A stretch of 64,000 nt of DNA from Gammaproteobacteria bacterium (lineage in GTDB: Bacteria > Pseudomonadota > Gammaproteobacteria > Chromatiales > Chromatiaceae), in the NCBI GenBank assembly GCA_030148485.1, contig JASBTJ010000005.1:1-64000 (forward strand). Direction: 5' to 3'. Under the pieces are notes generated by a model, which saw only the letters and a list, made by a program, of their open reading frames with translations, was not told where the DNA came from and made no database searches. Shown piece after piece: positions 10,487-24,905 of the stretch. Each line of letters begins with the position of its first letter. The stretch's first letter is position 1. The position numbers were made by a program, and so were the translations under genes.

Positions 10487-11108
10487 GCTCGTGGTTCATG
10501 GGTTGCTGCTGGCCGGTGCCATGGCGTGGACGGGCGTCCTCGCTGCCGGGGAGTCGCCGCGCTACGGTTTCGGTAGCGCGCTGAGCGAGACCGAGATCAG
10601 CAGCTGGGATATCGACGTGGGGCCGGACGGTGCCGGGTTGCCACCCGGCAGCGGGACTGCGGCGCAGGGCGAGGCGCTCTACCTGGCGCAGTGTGCCGCC
10701 TGTCATGGTGAGTTCGGCGAGGGCGTGGGGCGGTATCCCGCCCTGTTGGGCACCCGCGCCAGTCTGGTGGGCGAGCGGACCCGCAAAACCGTCGGCGGCT
10801 ACTGGCCGTATGCCACCACGTTATGGGATTACATCAACCGCGCCATGCCCTTCGGCAATGCCCAGTCGTTGAGCCCCGACCAGGTCTATGCCCTGACTGC
10901 CTATGTGCTGGCGCTCAATGAGATCGTCGCGGAGGACGCGGTGTTGGACGCGCATACCCTGCCGGCGGTGCGGATGCCCAACCGGGACTGCTTCGTGGTG
11001 GCCAAGGGTCCGGACATCAAGGCCGCCGCCTGTATGCACGACTGCGCGGTTCCGGTAAAGGTGGTCGGACGGGCGGCACGACTCGACGGTGCGACGGTGG
11101 GCGAATAG
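10470..11108 (+). CDS. soxD: SoxD-like cytochrome c subunit of sulfane dehydrogenase
   Basis: Electron-accepting cytochrome c partner of SoxC. 212 residues: an N-terminal signal segment (LVVHGLLLAGAMAWTGVLAA), one heme-binding CAACH at about residues 74-78, then a typical distal Met region with ALTAYVLALNEIV. Only one CxxCH motif is present, whereas the best-studied SoxD proteins are diheme; a later CMHDC is not a heme motif. Start ATG at 10470 lies inside the last codons of soxC, suggesting coupled translation. Confidence 0.85.
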   Translation: MSSWDKLVVHGLLLAGAMAWTGVLAAGESPRYGFGSALSETEISSWDIDVGPDGAGLPPGSGTAAQGEALYLAQCAACHGEFGEGVGRYPALLGTRASLVGERTRKTVGGYWPYATTLWDYINRAMPFGNAQSLSPDQVYALTAYVLALNEIVAEDAVLDAHTLPAVRMPNRDCFVVAKGPDIKAAACMHDCAVPVKVVGRAARLDGATVGE

Positions 11109-11115
11109 CGCCCGG

Positions 11116-11730
11116 TCAGCGCTTGCGATTGGCGCGGCGAAAGCCCGGCCGCGCCATGCAGGATTTTATCCAGGCGGTCAGCTGCGGGTATGCCGTCAGG
11201 TCCATGCGCGCGGCGCGTGCCCAGGCCAGTACCGCCGCGGTGTTCAGGTCCGCCAGGGTGAACTGGTCGCCAAGCAGCCAGGGACGCTCCGTCAACGCCG
11301 CATCCAGCACCGCCAAGGGCTTTTTCAGGATGCCGGTGTGGCGGGCCAGCTTGTCCGCGTCCCGCTGGGGTTCGGGCAACACCCGTTTGTGCATCAGCAC
11401 CGCCAGGGCAGAGGCCTCCACCTCGGTCATCACCCAGAACGACCATTGATACACATGCCCCTGGGCGACCGGGTCGGCGGGCCACAGCAGGTGGTCGGTG
11501 TCATAGCGCGCTGCCAGGTACAGGTTGATCGCCATGGACTCGTAAAAGTGCTGCTCACCATCGCTCAGCACCGGTATGTGGCCGTTCGGATTGATGGCTA
11601 GCATGGCGGGCGTTTCAGCAGCGCCGCCGCGGTAGTCCACCGGCTCATGACGATAATCCAGGCCCAGCTCTTCGAGCAGCCACAGGTTGCGAAAGGCGCG
11701 GGAGGCGGAGATGCCGTAAAGGGTCAACAT
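11116..11730 (-). CDS. Glutathione S-transferase family protein
   Basis: 204 residues. The N-terminal thioredoxin-like domain begins MLTLYGISASRAFRNLWLL and includes the cis-Pro region GHIPVLSDGE; the alpha-helical C-terminal domain carries WLLGDQFTLADLNTAAVL. Ser9/Ser11 in the YGISASR motif are candidate glutathione-activating residues. Convergent with soxD (7 nt apart) and divergent from rsmG. The substrate cannot be told from sequence. Confidence 0.9.
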   Translation of the reverse strand: MLTLYGISASRAFRNLWLLEELGLDYRHEPVDYRGGAAETPAMLAINPNGHIPVLSDGEQHFYESMAINLYLAARYDTDHLLWPADPVAQGHVYQWSFWVMTEVEASALAVLMHKRVLPEPQRDADKLARHTGILKKPLAVLDAALTERPWLLGDQFTLADLNTAAVLAWARAARMDLTAYPQLTAWIKSCMARPGFRRANRKR

Positions 11731-11791
11731 GGCGGGCTCGCGTTGCAGCGGGGATGGCGGATAATAACAGCCCCCCGAACGAGACCCCGAG

Positions 11792-12463
11792 ATGGCCAGC
11801 GAGAATCCGCAAATCCACCTTGACCGCTGGCGTCGTGAATTGACCGCCGGCCTGGCGGAGCAAGGTACCGATCTGAGCGACCGGCAGCAGGACCGGCTGA
11901 TCGCCTACCTGGCGTTGCTGTTCAGGTGGAATCGGGCCTACAACCTGACCGCCGTGCGCGATCCGGCGCAGATGGTGTCGCGCCAGCTACTGGACTCCTT
12001 GTCCATCCTGCCCTGGTTGGAGGGCCCCCGGGTGCTGGACGTGGGCACTGGCGCCGGGCTGCCCGGCATCCTCCTGGCCATCGCCCGACCCGACTGGCAC
12101 TTCACCCTGCTGGATTCAAACGGCAAAAAGGTGCGTTTTGTTCGCCAGGCGATGATGGAGCTGGGTCTGGGCAACGTCGCGGCACAGCAGCAACGTATCG
12201 AGGCCTTTCGGCCCGAGCTACCGTTCGACACCATCACCTCCCGCGCCTTTGCCGAATTGAAGGACTTCGTGGACCTGACGGGCCATCTGATCGCCCCCGG
12301 CGGGCAGTGGCTGGCGATGAAGGCGGCATTGGCGGGCAGCGAGAGCACGGCCTTGCCCGCGGAGCTGGCCCCACAGCTGTTGACCCTGACCGTACCCGGC
12401 GAGATCGGCGACCGGCGCGCGGTGAGAATCCGGTCGACATCGGGCGCGGCGGGTTCGCTATGA
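11792..12463 (+). CDS. rsmG: 16S rRNA (guanine527-N7)-methyltransferase RsmG
   Basis: SAM-dependent methyltransferase modifying G527 of 16S rRNA. The SAM-binding motif [16 protein letters not shown] is at about residues 80-95, preceded by the family's YNLTAVRDP and followed by ITSRAFAEL. 223 residues, normal length. First of the rsmG-parA-parB group; the stop is 52 nt before parA. Confidence 0.95.
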   Translation: MASENPQIHLDRWRRELTAGLAEQGTDLSDRQQDRLIAYLALLFRWNRAYNLTAVRDPAQMVSRQLLDSLSILPWLEGPRVLDVGTGAGLPGILLAIARPDWHFTLLDSNGKKVRFVRQAMMELGLGNVAAQQQRIEAFRPELPFDTITSRAFAELKDFVDLTGHLIAPGGQWLAMKAALAGSESTALPAELAPQLLTLTVPGEIGDRRAVRIRSTSGAAGSL

Positions 12464-12515
12464 TAGGGGGCCGCCCGCCAGGGCGATGACGACGGCTGGG
12501 AACAACGAGACCACT

Positions 12516-13301
12516 ATGGCACGCATCATCAGCATCGCGAATCAAAAGGGCGGCGTCGGCAAGACGACCACGGCAGTGAACCTGGCTGCCGGCCTGGCGG
12601 GAATGAAGAAGAAGGTCCTACTCATCGACCTGGACCCGCAAGGCAATGCCACCATGGGTTGCGGCATCGACAAGCACGAGTTGGCGGTATCGTCCTACGA
12701 CGTGCTGATGGGCGAATGCCCGGCGCGGGACGCCATTTGCAAGGGGGCCGACAACAGCATCGACGTGCTGCCCACCAACAGCGACCTGACCGCTGCGGAG
12801 GTGGCGCTGATGGATGCGACCCTGCGGGAAAAGCGCCTCGCGTTGGCCATCGAGCCGCTGAAGGCCGAGTTCGACTACATCTTTATCGACTGCCCGCCGT
12901 CGTTGAACATGCTGACCGTCAATGCACTGGTGGCGTCCGACGGCGTGCTGGTGCCCCTGCAGACCGAATACTACGCGCTGGAAGGTCTGTCGGCACTGAT
13001 GGGCACCATCGGCCAGATCCGTCAGGCGCGCAATCCGCGGCTGGGTATCGAGGGCATCCTGCGCACCATGCACGACCCGCGCAACAACCTGGCCAACGAG
13101 GTTTCCAACCAGCTGATCCAGCATTTTGGCGACAAGGTCTACCGTACCGTGATCCCACGCAACGTGCGGGTCGCCGAGGCGCCCAGTCATGGGCTGCCGG
13201 TGATGCTGTATGATAGATCGTCCCGTGGCGCCATCAGTTACTTGGCGCTGGCCAGTGAGATGGCGCGCCGGCACAAGCCGGCGGCCGCAACCCCCGCGTA
13301 A
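12516..13301 (+). CDS. parA: Chromosome partitioning ATPase ParA (Soj)
   Basis: ParA/MinD-type ATPase that moves ParB-parS complexes during chromosome segregation. Deviant Walker [16 protein letters not shown] at about residues 11-25, Walker A' DLDPQGNAT, and Walker [18 protein letters not shown] placed the start at ATG 12516 (261 residues, matching the family); an upstream ATG at 12486 would add ten residues. parB follows after 5 nt. No consensus parS 16-mer is visible in the window. Confidence 0.95.
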   Translation: MARIISIANQKGGVGKTTTAVNLAAGLAGMKKKVLLIDLDPQGNATMGCGIDKHELAVSSYDVLMGECPARDAICKGADNSIDVLPTNSDLTAAEVALMDATLREKRLALAIEPLKAEFDYIFIDCPPSLNMLTVNALVASDGVLVPLQTEYYALEGLSALMGTIGQIRQARNPRLGIEGILRTMHDPRNNLANEVSNQLIQHFGDKVYRTVIPRNVRVAEAPSHGLPVMLYDRSSRGAISYLALASEMARRHKPAAATPA

Positions 13302-13306
13302 TCAAT

Positions 13307-14185
13307 ATGGCTGCGAAAAAGCGAGGTCTGGGCCGAGGCCTGGACGCCCTGCTCGGCGGCGTCGACGCCGACGCAACAACCGAATCCACCCCGGCGGTCA
13401 AGGCCGCGACCAGCAGCCTGCCCGTCGATCTGATCGGCCGAGGCCGGTATCAGCCGCGGCGCAACTTCGACGAAGACAAGCTGCGCGAGCTGGCCGATTC
13501 CATCGCCGCCCAAGGGGTGGTCCAGCCGGTGGTGGTCCGACCGGTGGACGGGGGGCGTTACGAGTTGATCGCCGGTGAGCGCCGTTGGCGGGCGGCCCAG
13601 TTGGCGGGCCTGGCGGACATCCCGGTGGTGATTCGCGAGGTGGACGATCAGGCCGCGATGGCCATGGGGTTGATCGAGAACATCCAGCGGGATGACCTCA
13701 ACCCGTTGGAAGAAGCCCAGGCGCTGCACCGACTGACCGATGAATTCGCCCTTACCCACCAGCAGGTGGCCGACGCCGTGGGCCGTTCGCGGGCCAGTGT
13801 GTCCAACCTGTTGCGGCTGTTGGAGCTGAATCCGGACGTGAAGGCGCTGATCGATCAGCGCAGACTGGAGATGGGTCATGCCCGTGCGCTGCTGGCGCTC
13901 AAGGGCGGTGTCCAGAGCGAGGCCGCCGCCAAGGTGGCGGCAAAGCGCCTGTCGGTGCGCGAGACCGAGGCCTTGGTGCGCAAGTTTGCTGCCGAGCCCG
14001 CCGCGGCCCCGGCCCAGGCAGCGACCCAGGGCGAGGATCCGGATGTCAAACGCCTGTTGGGCGACTTGTCGGACAAGCTCGGGGCCAAGGTGCAGCTCAA
14101 ACAACGCAACGGCGGCAAGGGTCAGCTGATCATCGACTACAATAGTCTCGATGAGCTGGACGGCATTCTGGGGCACATCCGCTGA
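13307..14185 (+). CDS. parB: Chromosome partitioning protein ParB (Spo0J)
   Basis: parS-binding CTP-dependent clamp. The ParB/Srx CTPase box is clear in ELIAGERRWRAAQLAGL, followed by the HTH with LTHQQVADAVGRSRASVSNLLRL split over residues about 145-175, and a C-terminal dimerisation domain ending LIIDYNSLDELDGIL. 292 residues, with an Ala/Pro-rich linker around residue 225-245. Operon with parA. The ATP synthase promoter lies shortly after its stop codon. Confidence 0.95.
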   Translation: MAAKKRGLGRGLDALLGGVDADATTESTPAVKAATSSLPVDLIGRGRYQPRRNFDEDKLRELADSIAAQGVVQPVVVRPVDGGRYELIAGERRWRAAQLAGLADIPVVIREVDDQAAMAMGLIENIQRDDLNPLEEAQALHRLTDEFALTHQQVADAVGRSRASVSNLLRLLELNPDVKALIDQRRLEMGHARALLALKGGVQSEAAAKVAAKRLSVRETEALVRKFAAEPAAAPAQAATQGEDPDVKRLLGDLSDKLGAKVQLKQRNGGKGQLIIDYNSLDELDGILGHIR

Positions 14186-14227
14186 ATCACGCTGTTCCCA
14201 TATGAAAGTGAAATACCGTCCTGCAGT

Positions 14228-14256
14228 TTGACGTTATATTCGCGACCTCTTATACT
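14228..14256 (+). promoter_or_regulatory. Sigma-70 promoter of the ATP synthase operon
   Basis: TTGACG (14228-14233) and TATACT (14251-14256) with a 17-nt spacer, 47 nt before atpI: five of six matches in each box at ideal spacing. Confidence 0.7.
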
Positions 14257-14303
14257 TCGCGCGCTTTCGGCAAGTCTGGCCCATTGGGGCCGCCCAGCCT
14301 TCT

Positions 14304-15580
<1,277 letters not shown>

Positions 15581-15594
15581 TTTCTTTGTCTTAA

Positions 15595-15864
<270 letters not shown>

Positions 15865-15919
15865 TCGACATCACTTGTTCGAAAGGACATTACCGACTCG
15901 TTCTTACTGAGGTAATGGG

Positions 15920-16390
15920 ATGAACATTAACCTGACACTGATTGCGCAGCTCATCTCCTTCGCGGTGTTCGTTTGGTTCACCATGAAGTTCGTGTGGCCG
16001 CCGATCATGAAGGCGCTCGAAGAGCGCAAAGCGAAGATCGCCGATGGTCTGGCTGCCGCCGAGCGCGGTCAGCACGAGCAGGAGCTGGCAGAGAAGAAAG
16101 CTGCCGAGCGTCTGCACGAGGCCAAACAGCAGGCGGCCGAGATCGTTGCCAAGGCTGAAAAGCGTGCCAACGAGATCGTCGACGACGCCAAGACCGATGC
16201 CCGAACCGAGGGTGATCGTCTGGTGACCGCGGCACGGGCCGAGATCGAGCAGGAAACCAACAAGGCCCGTGAGGTCCTTCGCGAGAAGGTCGCCGAGCTG
16301 GCTGTCGCTGGTGCCGAGAAGATCCTGCGTAAAGAGATCAACGCTGCGGCGCATCAAGACATCGTCACCGCACTGGCGAAACAGATCTAA
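15920..16390 (+). CDS. atpF: ATP synthase F0 subunit b
   Basis: Peripheral stalk subunit. 156 residues: one N-terminal transmembrane helix ([20 protein letters not shown]) followed by a long, uninterrupted charged coiled coil ([20 protein letters not shown] and on), ending near the delta-binding region. Length and order match E. coli subunit b. Followed after 9 nt by atpH. Confidence 0.96.
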   Translation: MNINLTLIAQLISFAVFVWFTMKFVWPPIMKALEERKAKIADGLAAAERGQHEQELAEKKAAERLHEAKQQAAEIVAKAEKRANEIVDDAKTDARTEGDRLVTAARAEIEQETNKAREVLREKVAELAVAGAEKILRKEINAAAHQDIVTALAKQI

Positions 16391-16399
16391 GGCATCGAC

Positions 16400-16939
16400 A
16401 TGGCCGGAGAAGCTACAACCATCGCCCGTCCCTACGCCGACGCCGCGTTCAAACGCGCGGTCGAAACCGGCAAGCTGGGACAATGGTCCGACGCGCTCGG
16501 TCTGCTGGCGGCTGTCGTGCAAGACCCGGCCATGGCCGGTCTGATCGTCAACCCCAAGCTCAGCACCGAGCAGCTGGTGGACCTGGTGTTCGACATCGCC
16601 GGCGACAAGCTGGACGACGAAGCCAAGAACCTGGTGAAGCTCATGGCGGAGAACGGCCGACTGGCCGTTCTACCCGCCGTGGCGACGCTGTTCGAAGAAA
16701 GCAAGAATGCCCAGCAGGGCACCCTGGACGTCCAGGTCATTGCCGCCTTCGAAATGGACAGCGCCCAGGAATCTGCCTTGGCGGACGCCCTGAAGGCCAA
16801 GCTGGGTCGCGACGTGCGCATCACCAGCGAACAGGACCCTGAACTGATCGGCGGCGTGCGCATCCGCGCAGGCGACATGGTCATCGACGGCTCCGTACGC
16901 GGACAGCTGGCACAGCTGGCGAACGAATTAGGAATCTAA
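16400..16939 (+). CDS. atpH: ATP synthase F1 subunit delta
   Basis: Connects the b stalk to the alpha3beta3 head. 179 residues with the N-terminal helical bundle TIARPYADAAFKRAVETGKL and the C-terminal family signature PELIGGVRIRAGDMVIDGSV. Spacing of 14 nt to atpA. Confidence 0.96.
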   Translation: MAGEATTIARPYADAAFKRAVETGKLGQWSDALGLLAAVVQDPAMAGLIVNPKLSTEQLVDLVFDIAGDKLDDEAKNLVKLMAENGRLAVLPAVATLFEESKNAQQGTLDVQVIAAFEMDSAQESALADALKAKLGRDVRITSEQDPELIGGVRIRAGDMVIDGSVRGQLAQLANELGI

Positions 16940-16953
16940 GCGGGTAAGCAACC

Positions 16954-18495
<1,542 letters not shown>

Positions 18496-18559
18496 GCAAT
18501 CCGCATCATCACCGGCCATAAGCCGGTGATGATCGCTGAGCAAGCAAAGCGAGCAGACT

Positions 18560-19423
18560 ATGGCAGGCGCGAAAGAAATCCGCACTCAGATCGCTTCCAT
18601 CAAGAACACCCGCAAGATCACGGGTGCGATGGAAATGGTCGCCGCGTCCAAGATGCGCAAGGCCCAGGACCGCATGGAGGCGACCCGCCCCTATGCCGAC
18701 AAGATCAAAAACGTGATCCGTCACCTGGGCATGGCACATCCGGAGTACAAGCACCCGTTCATGCAGACCCGTGAGGTCAAACGTGTCGGGTACATCATCG
18801 TGTCTTCGGATCGTGGTCTTGCGGGCGGCCTCAACAACAACTTGTTCCGTCGCCTGATCAAAGACATCAAGGCGCTCAAGGACGAGGGTAAAGGGGTCGA
18901 GTTCTGTCTGATCGGCAACAAGGCGGTCGGCTTCTTCAGCCGTGTGGGCGGCAAGGTGCTGGCCACCGCCACCCACCTGGGTGACAAGCCTCGCCTGGAA
19001 GACCTGATCGGGACCGTCAAGTCCATGCTGGACGCGTTCGAGAACGGTGAAGTGGACGAGATCCGCATCGCCTACAACGAATTCGTCAACACCATGACGC
19101 AGAAGCCGACGGTGGAGCAGATCGTTCCCCTGCCGGCCGACCAGGACGACCAAGAGCTTCAGCACCACTGGGACTACATCTACGAGCCGGACGCCAAGGA
19201 CGTGCTCGAGGGCCTGTTGGTGCGCTACATCGAGTCGCTGGTTTACCAGTCTGTGGTCGAGAACGCCGCGTGTGAGCAGCCCGCTCGGATGGTCGCCATG
19301 AAGGCGGCGTCCGACAACGCGGGCAGCCTGATCGACGAGCTCCAGCTGATCTACAACAAGGCGCGTCAGGCAGCCATTACTCAAGAGATCTCCGAGATCG
19401 TGAGTGGCGCCGCCGCGGTTTGA
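18560..19423 (+). CDS. atpG: ATP synthase F1 subunit gamma
   Basis: Central rotor shaft. 287 residues with the conserved N-terminal coiled coil ([20 protein letters not shown]) and C-terminal helix ending [20 protein letters not shown]. The middle Rossmann-like domain contains [17 protein letters not shown] 69-nt gap precedes atpD. Confidence 0.97.
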   Translation: MAGAKEIRTQIASIKNTRKITGAMEMVAASKMRKAQDRMEATRPYADKIKNVIRHLGMAHPEYKHPFMQTREVKRVGYIIVSSDRGLAGGLNNNLFRRLIKDIKALKDEGKGVEFCLIGNKAVGFFSRVGGKVLATATHLGDKPRLEDLIGTVKSMLDAFENGEVDEIRIAYNEFVNTMTQKPTVEQIVPLPADQDDQELQHHWDYIYEPDAKDVLEGLLVRYIESLVYQSVVENAACEQPARMVAMKAASDNAGSLIDELQLIYNKARQAAITQEISEIVSGAAAV

Positions 19424-19453
19424 TGGTCGGCCTTAACAGTATTCAAGTATTAA

Positions 19454-20878
<1,425 letters not shown>

Positions 20879-20899
20879 TTCGCGGCCGGGAGCTAGACT

Positions 20900-21325
20900 A
20901 TGTCCATGACCATTCACGTCGACGTCGTCAGTGCTGAAGGCCACCTGTTCTCCGGACAGGGTGAGATGGTCTACGCACCGGCCGTCATGGGTGAGCTGGG
21001 TATCGCGCCCCGCCACACCCCGCTGGTGACCCAGCTCAAGCCGGGTGACGTGCGTGTCGATCCGGGCCAGGGCAAGCCGATGGAACACTTCTATGTGTCC
21101 GGCGGCATGATCGAGATCCAGCCCCATGTGGTGACCGTGCTGGCCGACACCGCGGTGCGCGCCAAGGATCTGGATGAGGCTGCGGCCCTGGAGGCCAAGC
21201 GTCGTGCCGAGGATGCCATCGCCAACAAGAGCTCCGAGATGGAGATGGCGAAGGCGCAGATCGAGCTTGCCGAGGCCGTGGCGCAGCTGCGGGCCATCGA
21301 GCGTATCCGCGAAGGCGGTAATTGA
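20900..21325 (+). CDS. atpC: ATP synthase F1 subunit epsilon
   Basis: 141-residue rotor/inhibitory subunit: N-terminal beta-sandwich (IHVDVVSAEGHLFSGQGEMV, GELGIAPRHTPLV) and C-terminal helical hairpin that regulates ATP hydrolysis. Last gene of the operon, followed by a strong terminator. Confidence 0.96.
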   Translation: MSMTIHVDVVSAEGHLFSGQGEMVYAPAVMGELGIAPRHTPLVTQLKPGDVRVDPGQGKPMEHFYVSGGMIEIQPHVVTVLADTAVRAKDLDEAAALEAKRRAEDAIANKSSEMEMAKAQIELAEAVAQLRAIERIREGGN

Positions 21326-21360
21326 TCGCTCAGACCGGGTCGCCCTGGTAGGTAGTAAAA

Positions 21361-21396
21361 AACAGCCCTTCCGTCACCGGAAGGGCTGTTTTTTTG
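21361..21396 (+). terminator. Rho-independent terminator of the atp operon
   Basis: A perfect 12-bp stem, AACAGCCCTTCC (21361-21372) pairing with 21379-21390, six-base loop and a run of T to 21395, 36 nt after the atpC stop. Confidence 0.9.
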
Positions 21397-21601
21397 TGTC
21401 GAAACCACCACCCGGCGATGGCCGGCAAGTGGCATGCGCCGCAAAATGTGTCACCATCCGGGGCGTAATCGGGGTTCTGTCATCCGTGGCGTCGGCCAAG
21501 CCGAGCCAGGCGGTGCGGATCCTGTTTGAACACGCTTAACGGAACATGCACAAGCGGCTAACCTAGGCCGACGTCAACGTCATACCGCACGGGCTTCACG
21601 G

Positions 21602-22969
21602 ATGTCTCTCGGAATCGTCATTCTCGCCGCCGGCAAGGGCACGCGCATGCGCTCCGCCTTGCCTAAGGTGCTGCACCCCATCGCCGGCCGGCCGATGCTC
21701 TCCCACGTGGTGGCAACCGCCCGAACGCTGGCACCGGATCGGATCGTGATCGTGTACGGCCATGGCGGAGACCAGGTGCGGTCACGCATCGATGATCCGG
21801 ATCTGCAGTGGGTCGAACAGGCCGAGCAACTGGGCACAGGACATGCTGTTCAACAGGCGTTGCCCGCCCTCGCCGGGTTGGATCGGGTCTTGGTGTTGTA
21901 CGGTGACGTGCCGTTGATTCGGGCCACCACCCTGGCCCGCTTGCTCGATGCACCGCCCGCCCACCTCGGGTTGCTGACCATGACCCTGGCCGATCCCCAC
22001 GGGTACGGTCGCGTGGTGCGGAACCACGATGGTCAGGTCACCGCCATCGTCGAACAGAAGGACGCCGATCCCGGGCAGCAACAGATCACGGAAGTGAACA
22101 CCGGCATCCTGTTGTTGCCGGGTGACCGCCTTGGTGCCTGGTTATCGTCGTTGTCCTGCGACAACGCTCAGGGCGAGTACTACCTCACCGACCTGATCGC
22201 CAAGGCCGTCGCTGACGGGCTCGGCGTATACACCGCCCAGCCCCACGATGCCGACGAGGCGGAAGGGGTGAACGACCGCCGTCAGCAGGCCACGCTTGAA
22301 CGGGCATGGCAACAACGCGCGGCGGCTGAATTGATGACCGCTGGGGTCAGTTTTGCCGACCCCGCGCGGTTTGATCTGCGCGGCGAACTACGCTGTGGCG
22401 AGGATGTACACATCGACGTCAACGTGATCGTCGAGGGTGACGTGACCATTGGCAACCGGGTGCGGATCGGCGCGAACACCGTGCTGCGCAATGTGGTGCT
22501 CGACGACGATGTGCAGGTGTTCGAGCAGTGCGTCTTGGAATCCGCACACGTCGGTCCCGGCTCCCGTGTCGGCCCGTTCGCGCGGCTGCGGCCAGGCGCC
22601 GACCTGGTGGGTGAGGCGCATATCGGCAATTTCGTCGAAGTGAAGCAGTCGACCATCGGCCGGGGCTCCAAAATCAACCATTTGTCCTATGTCGGCGACA
22701 GTCAGGTGGGCGCCGGGGTGAACCTGGGCGCGGGCACCATCACCTGCAATTACGACGGCGCAAACAAGCATCGGACCGAGATCGGCGACAATGCCTTTGT
22801 CGGCTCCAACACCGCGCTGGTCGCACCAGTACAGATCGGCGAGGGGGCGACCATCGGCGCCGGCTCGGTGATCGGCAAGGCCGCACCGGCCGGCAAGCTG
22901 ACGCTGACGCGCGCCAAGCAGATCACGCTGGACAATTGGCAGCGCCCCAAGAAACAACCCAAGGAGTAG
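21602..22969 (+). CDS. glmU: Bifunctional UDP-N-acetylglucosamine pyrophosphorylase / glucosamine-1-phosphate N-acetyltransferase
   Basis: Makes UDP-GlcNAc from glucosamine-1-phosphate, acetyl-CoA and UTP. N-terminal nucleotidyltransferase with LAAGKGTRMRSALPKVLHPI, C-terminal left-handed beta-helix of hexapeptide repeats (about residues 250-440) with GNFVEVKQSTIGRGSK and NYDGANKHRTEIGDNAFVG. 455 residues, normal. The 205 nt between the atp terminator and this gene contain nothing I can identify. glmS follows after 7 nt. Confidence 0.97.
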   Translation: MSLGIVILAAGKGTRMRSALPKVLHPIAGRPMLSHVVATARTLAPDRIVIVYGHGGDQVRSRIDDPDLQWVEQAEQLGTGHAVQQALPALAGLDRVLVLYGDVPLIRATTLARLLDAPPAHLGLLTMTLADPHGYGRVVRNHDGQVTAIVEQKDADPGQQQITEVNTGILLLPGDRLGAWLSSLSCDNAQGEYYLTDLIAKAVADGLGVYTAQPHDADEAEGVNDRRQQATLERAWQQRAAAELMTAGVSFADPARFDLRGELRCGEDVHIDVNVIVEGDVTIGNRVRIGANTVLRNVVLDDDVQVFEQCVLESAHVGPGSRVGPFARLRPGADLVGEAHIGNFVEVKQSTIGRGSKINHLSYVGDSQVGAGVNLGAGTITCNYDGANKHRTEIGDNAFVGSNTALVAPVQIGEGATIGAGSVIGKAAPAGKLTLTRAKQITLDNWQRPKKQPKE

Positions 22970-22976
22970 TTCCTCT

Positions 22977-24803
22977 ATGTGCGGTATCGTCGGCGCGGTC
23001 GCGCAACGCAATGTCGTCCCGATTCTTATGGAAGGCCTGCGGCGCCTCGAATACCGCGGGTACGACTCGGCCGGGATCGCTGTACTGACGGACGACCAAG
23101 GGCTGCAACGGCTGCGTTCAGTGGGCAAGGTCGCCGAACTCGACCAGCGGCTGCGGGCCGCGCCGCTGGCAGGTACGCTGGGTATCGCTCACACCCGCTG
23201 GGCGACCCATGGGATCCCGTCCGAGCGCAATGCGCACCCGCACGTTAGCGGCGAGCAGGTGGCGGTGGTGCACAACGGCATCATCGAAAATCACGCCGAG
23301 TTACGGGCCGAGCTGTCGGCCGCAGGGTTCGCCTTTGCCTCGGAAACCGACACCGAGGTGATCGCCCACCTGCTCGCACACATCCTGCGGGACGAACCGG
23401 ATCTGCTGACCGCCGTGCGGACCGCCATCAGCCGTCTGGTGGGCGCCTACGGTCTGGCTGTGGTGAGCCCCGCGCATCCCGATCGCATGGTCGTTGCCCG
23501 GGCCGGCAGTCCGCTGGTGGTGGGCGTCGGCGTGGGGGAACACTTCATCGCCTCGGATGTATTCGCGCTCCTGCCGGTGACCCAGCACTTCATGTTTCTC
23601 GAGGAAGGCGATCTGGCCGAGATCACCCGCGATCAGGTGCGTGTATTCGATGCCGCCGGCCGTGCCGTGGAACGCCCGGTGAAGGCCTCTACCGTCAGTG
23701 CATCCACCGCCGACAAGGGGCCGTATCGGCACTACATGGAGAAGGAGATCTTCGAGCAGCCGGCGGTGATAGCGGAAACCCTGGAAGGCCGCATCTACCA
23801 GGGTCGCTTGCTGGAGGACGCGTTCGGTCATGAGGCCAAGGCGCTGTTCGACAAGGTCCGCGCGGTACATATCATTGCCTGCGGTACCAGCTACCATGCC
23901 GGCCTGGTTGCCCGGTACTGGCTGGAGGAGGTTGGCATCCCCTGCCAGGTTGAAGTGGCCAGCGAGTATCGCTATCGCAAGGTGGTGGTGCCGGACGATT
24001 GCCTGTTCCTGACCCTATCCCAGTCGGGCGAAACCGCGGACACCCTTGCCGCGTTACGGGCCGCAAAACGCATGGGCTACCTGGGCAGCGTCGCCGTCTG
24101 CAATGTCCCGGAAAGCTCGTTGGTGCGCGAATCCGATGTCGCATTGATGACCCGCGCCGGCCCCGAGATCGGCGTGGCGTCGACCAAGGCCTTCACCACC
24201 CAATTGGTGGCGTTGCGCCTGCTGACCATTGCCCTGGCACGTCGTCGGGGGTTGGACGCCGACACCGAGCGTGCCTTGGTCGAAGAGCTGGAAGCCCTGC
24301 CCCGTCAGGTGGAGGTGGTGTTGCAACTGAACGACGCGATCGAGGCCATGGCCCGCTCCTTTGGCGACAAGGAACATGCGCTGTTCCTCGGCCGGGGCAG
24401 CTTCTATCCCATCGCCTTGGAAGGCGCGCTGAAGCTCAAGGAGATCAGTTACATCCACGCCGAGGCCTACCCGGCGGGCGAACTCAAGCACGGGCCATTG
24501 GCGCTGGTGGATGCCGACATGCCGGTGGTCTGCGCCCTGCCGGACGACCCGCTGTTGGACAAGGTGTTATCCAACCTGCAGGAGGTACGGGCCCGTGGCG
24601 GGGAACTGTTCCTGTTCAGCGACCAGAAGGTCGACATCGCGCTGGATCACTTCCAGAACCTCACGTTGGCGGACATCTGCCCGGGCACCGCGCCCATCGT
24701 GTACAGCGTGCCGCTGCAGTTGCTTGCCTACCACGCGGCCGTGCTGAAGGGGACTGACGTCGATCAACCACGCAATCTGGCGAAATCGGTGACGGTGGAA
24801 TAG
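22977..24803 (+). CDS. glmS: Glutamine-fructose-6-phosphate aminotransferase (isomerizing)
   Basis: First enzyme of hexosamine synthesis. Nucleophilic Cys directly after Met (MCGIVGAVAQ), glutaminase domain to about residue 240, then two SIS isomerase domains (HIIACGTSYHAGLVARYW; LFLGRGSFYPIALEGALKLK) and the C-terminal DQPRNLAKSVTVE. 608 residues. Functional pair with glmU. Its TAG stop is followed by 107 further codons open in the same frame (see 24906-25124). Confidence 0.98.
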   Translation: MCGIVGAVAQRNVVPILMEGLRRLEYRGYDSAGIAVLTDDQGLQRLRSVGKVAELDQRLRAAPLAGTLGIAHTRWATHGIPSERNAHPHVSGEQVAVVHNGIIENHAELRAELSAAGFAFASETDTEVIAHLLAHILRDEPDLLTAVRTAISRLVGAYGLAVVSPAHPDRMVVARAGSPLVVGVGVGEHFIASDVFALLPVTQHFMFLEEGDLAEITRDQVRVFDAAGRAVERPVKASTVSASTADKGPYRHYMEKEIFEQPAVIAETLEGRIYQGRLLEDAFGHEAKALFDKVRAVHIIACGTSYHAGLVARYWLEEVGIPCQVEVASEYRYRKVVVPDDCLFLTLSQSGETADTLAALRAAKRMGYLGSVAVCNVPESSLVRESDVALMTRAGPEIGVASTKAFTTQLVALRLLTIALARRRGLDADTERALVEELEALPRQVEVVLQLNDAIEAMARSFGDKEHALFLGRGSFYPIALEGALKLKEISYIHAEAYPAGELKHGPLALVDADMPVVCALPDDPLLDKVLSNLQEVRARGGELFLFSDQKVDIALDHFQNLTLADICPGTAPIVYSVPLQLLAYHAAVLKGTDVDQPRNLAKSVTVE

Positions 24804-24905
24804 ATAGGCGGGTATCTATCTGTAAAGGCATCACGTTACACCGCGCGAACTTACGATGCTTGCCTGAAGGCCGTCGCAATCGACGTTCTGATTGGCGTTG
24901 GCCGG

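Noticed and set aside
12463-14303. parS site near parAB
   Set aside because: No sequence close to the consensus TGTTTCACGTGAAACA was seen.
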